Shown: one piece after another, positions 63,732-64,000 of the stretch
Layout of the letters: every line of letters starts with the position of its first letter
Position numbering within the stretch: position 1 is the stretch's first letter
Assembly (NCBI GenBank): GCA_018350325.1
Contig: JAEVLN010000026.1
Coordinates: 62,001 to 126,000 of the forward strand
Origin: Globodera rostochiensis
Lineage: Eukaryota; Nematoda; Chromadorea; Rhabditida; Heteroderidae
Length of the DNA stretch: 64,000 bases
Direction: 5' to 3'
Position numbers and translations under genes: made by a program
The notes under the pieces: generated by a model
Seen by the model: only the letters and a program-made list of their open reading frames with translations
What the model was told of the DNA's origin: nothing
Databases searched by the model: none

Positions 63732-64000
63732 CCGCCAATCAAACGGGCGCGCCGCAGTGAGTCCCTCGCCGACGTGCCGGGGCATTCTTTCTTCTCCGCT
63801 GCTCCGTTGGCCAACATTGCTGCAGCAACCGGCGGTTTGGGAGCAGTGCCGGCACCAACAGTTGCAGCACCAGACCAGCCGGACGCTCAACTTGCGCTGG
63901 CTCCAAATGAACGAACTGATGGGGAAACGGCAAACAAACAAAAAGCGGCAGCGGCGGAGGAAAAGCACAGCGACGGCCTAATCCAGCTCAAATTGTTTTC
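63732..64000 (+). CDS. Partial exon of an Ala/Pro-rich protein running off the right edge
   Basis: Not recognised. After the acceptor TTTTTTAG (63,731), one frame is open to the window end: PPIKRARRSESLADVPGHSF, then Ala-, Gly- and Pro-rich sequence (AAATGGLGAVPAPTVAAPDQ) and a charged end (KQKAAAAEEKHSDGLIQ). The KRARR cluster could be a nuclear localisation signal. Another frame is open to 63,981 but is Arg/Gln-biased and stops, so it is less likely. No upstream exon was settled. Confidence 0.45.

Overview
The window is eukaryotic and almost certainly nematode. Coding sequence is broken into short exons by small introns (down to 45 nt). Pyrimidine-AG acceptors sit just upstream of several start codons, as expected for spliced-leader trans-splicing, and short TTAGGC (nematode telomere-type) runs occur internally. 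The proteins are animal ones, including an intraflagellar-transport subunit and an ALP/Enigma muscle LIM protein. The species cannot be named from sequence alone. All gene models come from reading conserved protein families across splice junctions by eye; no alignment or RNA evidence was available.

Layout, left to right: a partial Q/P/H-rich gene (minus, 1-620); mitochondrial ATP synthase subunit c (plus, 2.3-2.7 kb); E2 ubiquitin-conjugating enzyme of the UBE2H type (minus, 4.1-5.8 kb); MON1/SAND-1 Rab7 exchange-factor subunit (plus, 6.3-10.2 kb); intron-containing histone H2B (minus, 10.5-11.2 kb); an unrecognised S/R-rich protein (plus, 11.6-14.4 kb); 3-ketodihydrosphingosine reductase (plus, 14.6-16.9 kb). 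Then comes a gene-poor block with a 2.15-kb minisatellite (19.2-21.4 kb) and foldback elements. It is followed by a small multi-pass membrane protein (24.6-26.9 kb), an otopetrin-like proton channel half (27.7-30.9 kb), an ALP/Enigma LIM protein (31.6-36.6 kb), CLUAP1/DYF-3 (IFT38; minus, 37.1-40.4 kb), a PGAP5/MPPE1/Cdc1-type metallophosphoesterase (plus, 42.1-44.6 kb), a duplicated exon segment (44.9 and 49.5 kb) flanking a 1.28-kb palindrome, a CHK/DUF1679 kinase-like protein (50.7-54.7 kb), and two or three unrecognised genes near the right end. The genes do not form a pathway; this is an ordinary mixed chromosomal neighbourhood.

The outstanding feature is the repeat landscape. At least a dozen short inverted-repeat elements from many sequence-unrelated families lie in introns and spacers. 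They share termini of the form YARNG...CNYTR and, where readable, 8-bp target duplications, often fitting nTnnnnAn. Both are hAT hallmarks. Many arms are built from tandem 10-18 bp micro-motifs. No transposase was seen. Two TA-flanked elements (45.9-47.2 and 59.1-60.9 kb) look Tc1/mariner-like instead.

A second notable signal is that four introns, in four conserved genes, appear to lack an AG acceptor and instead end at TTGG.
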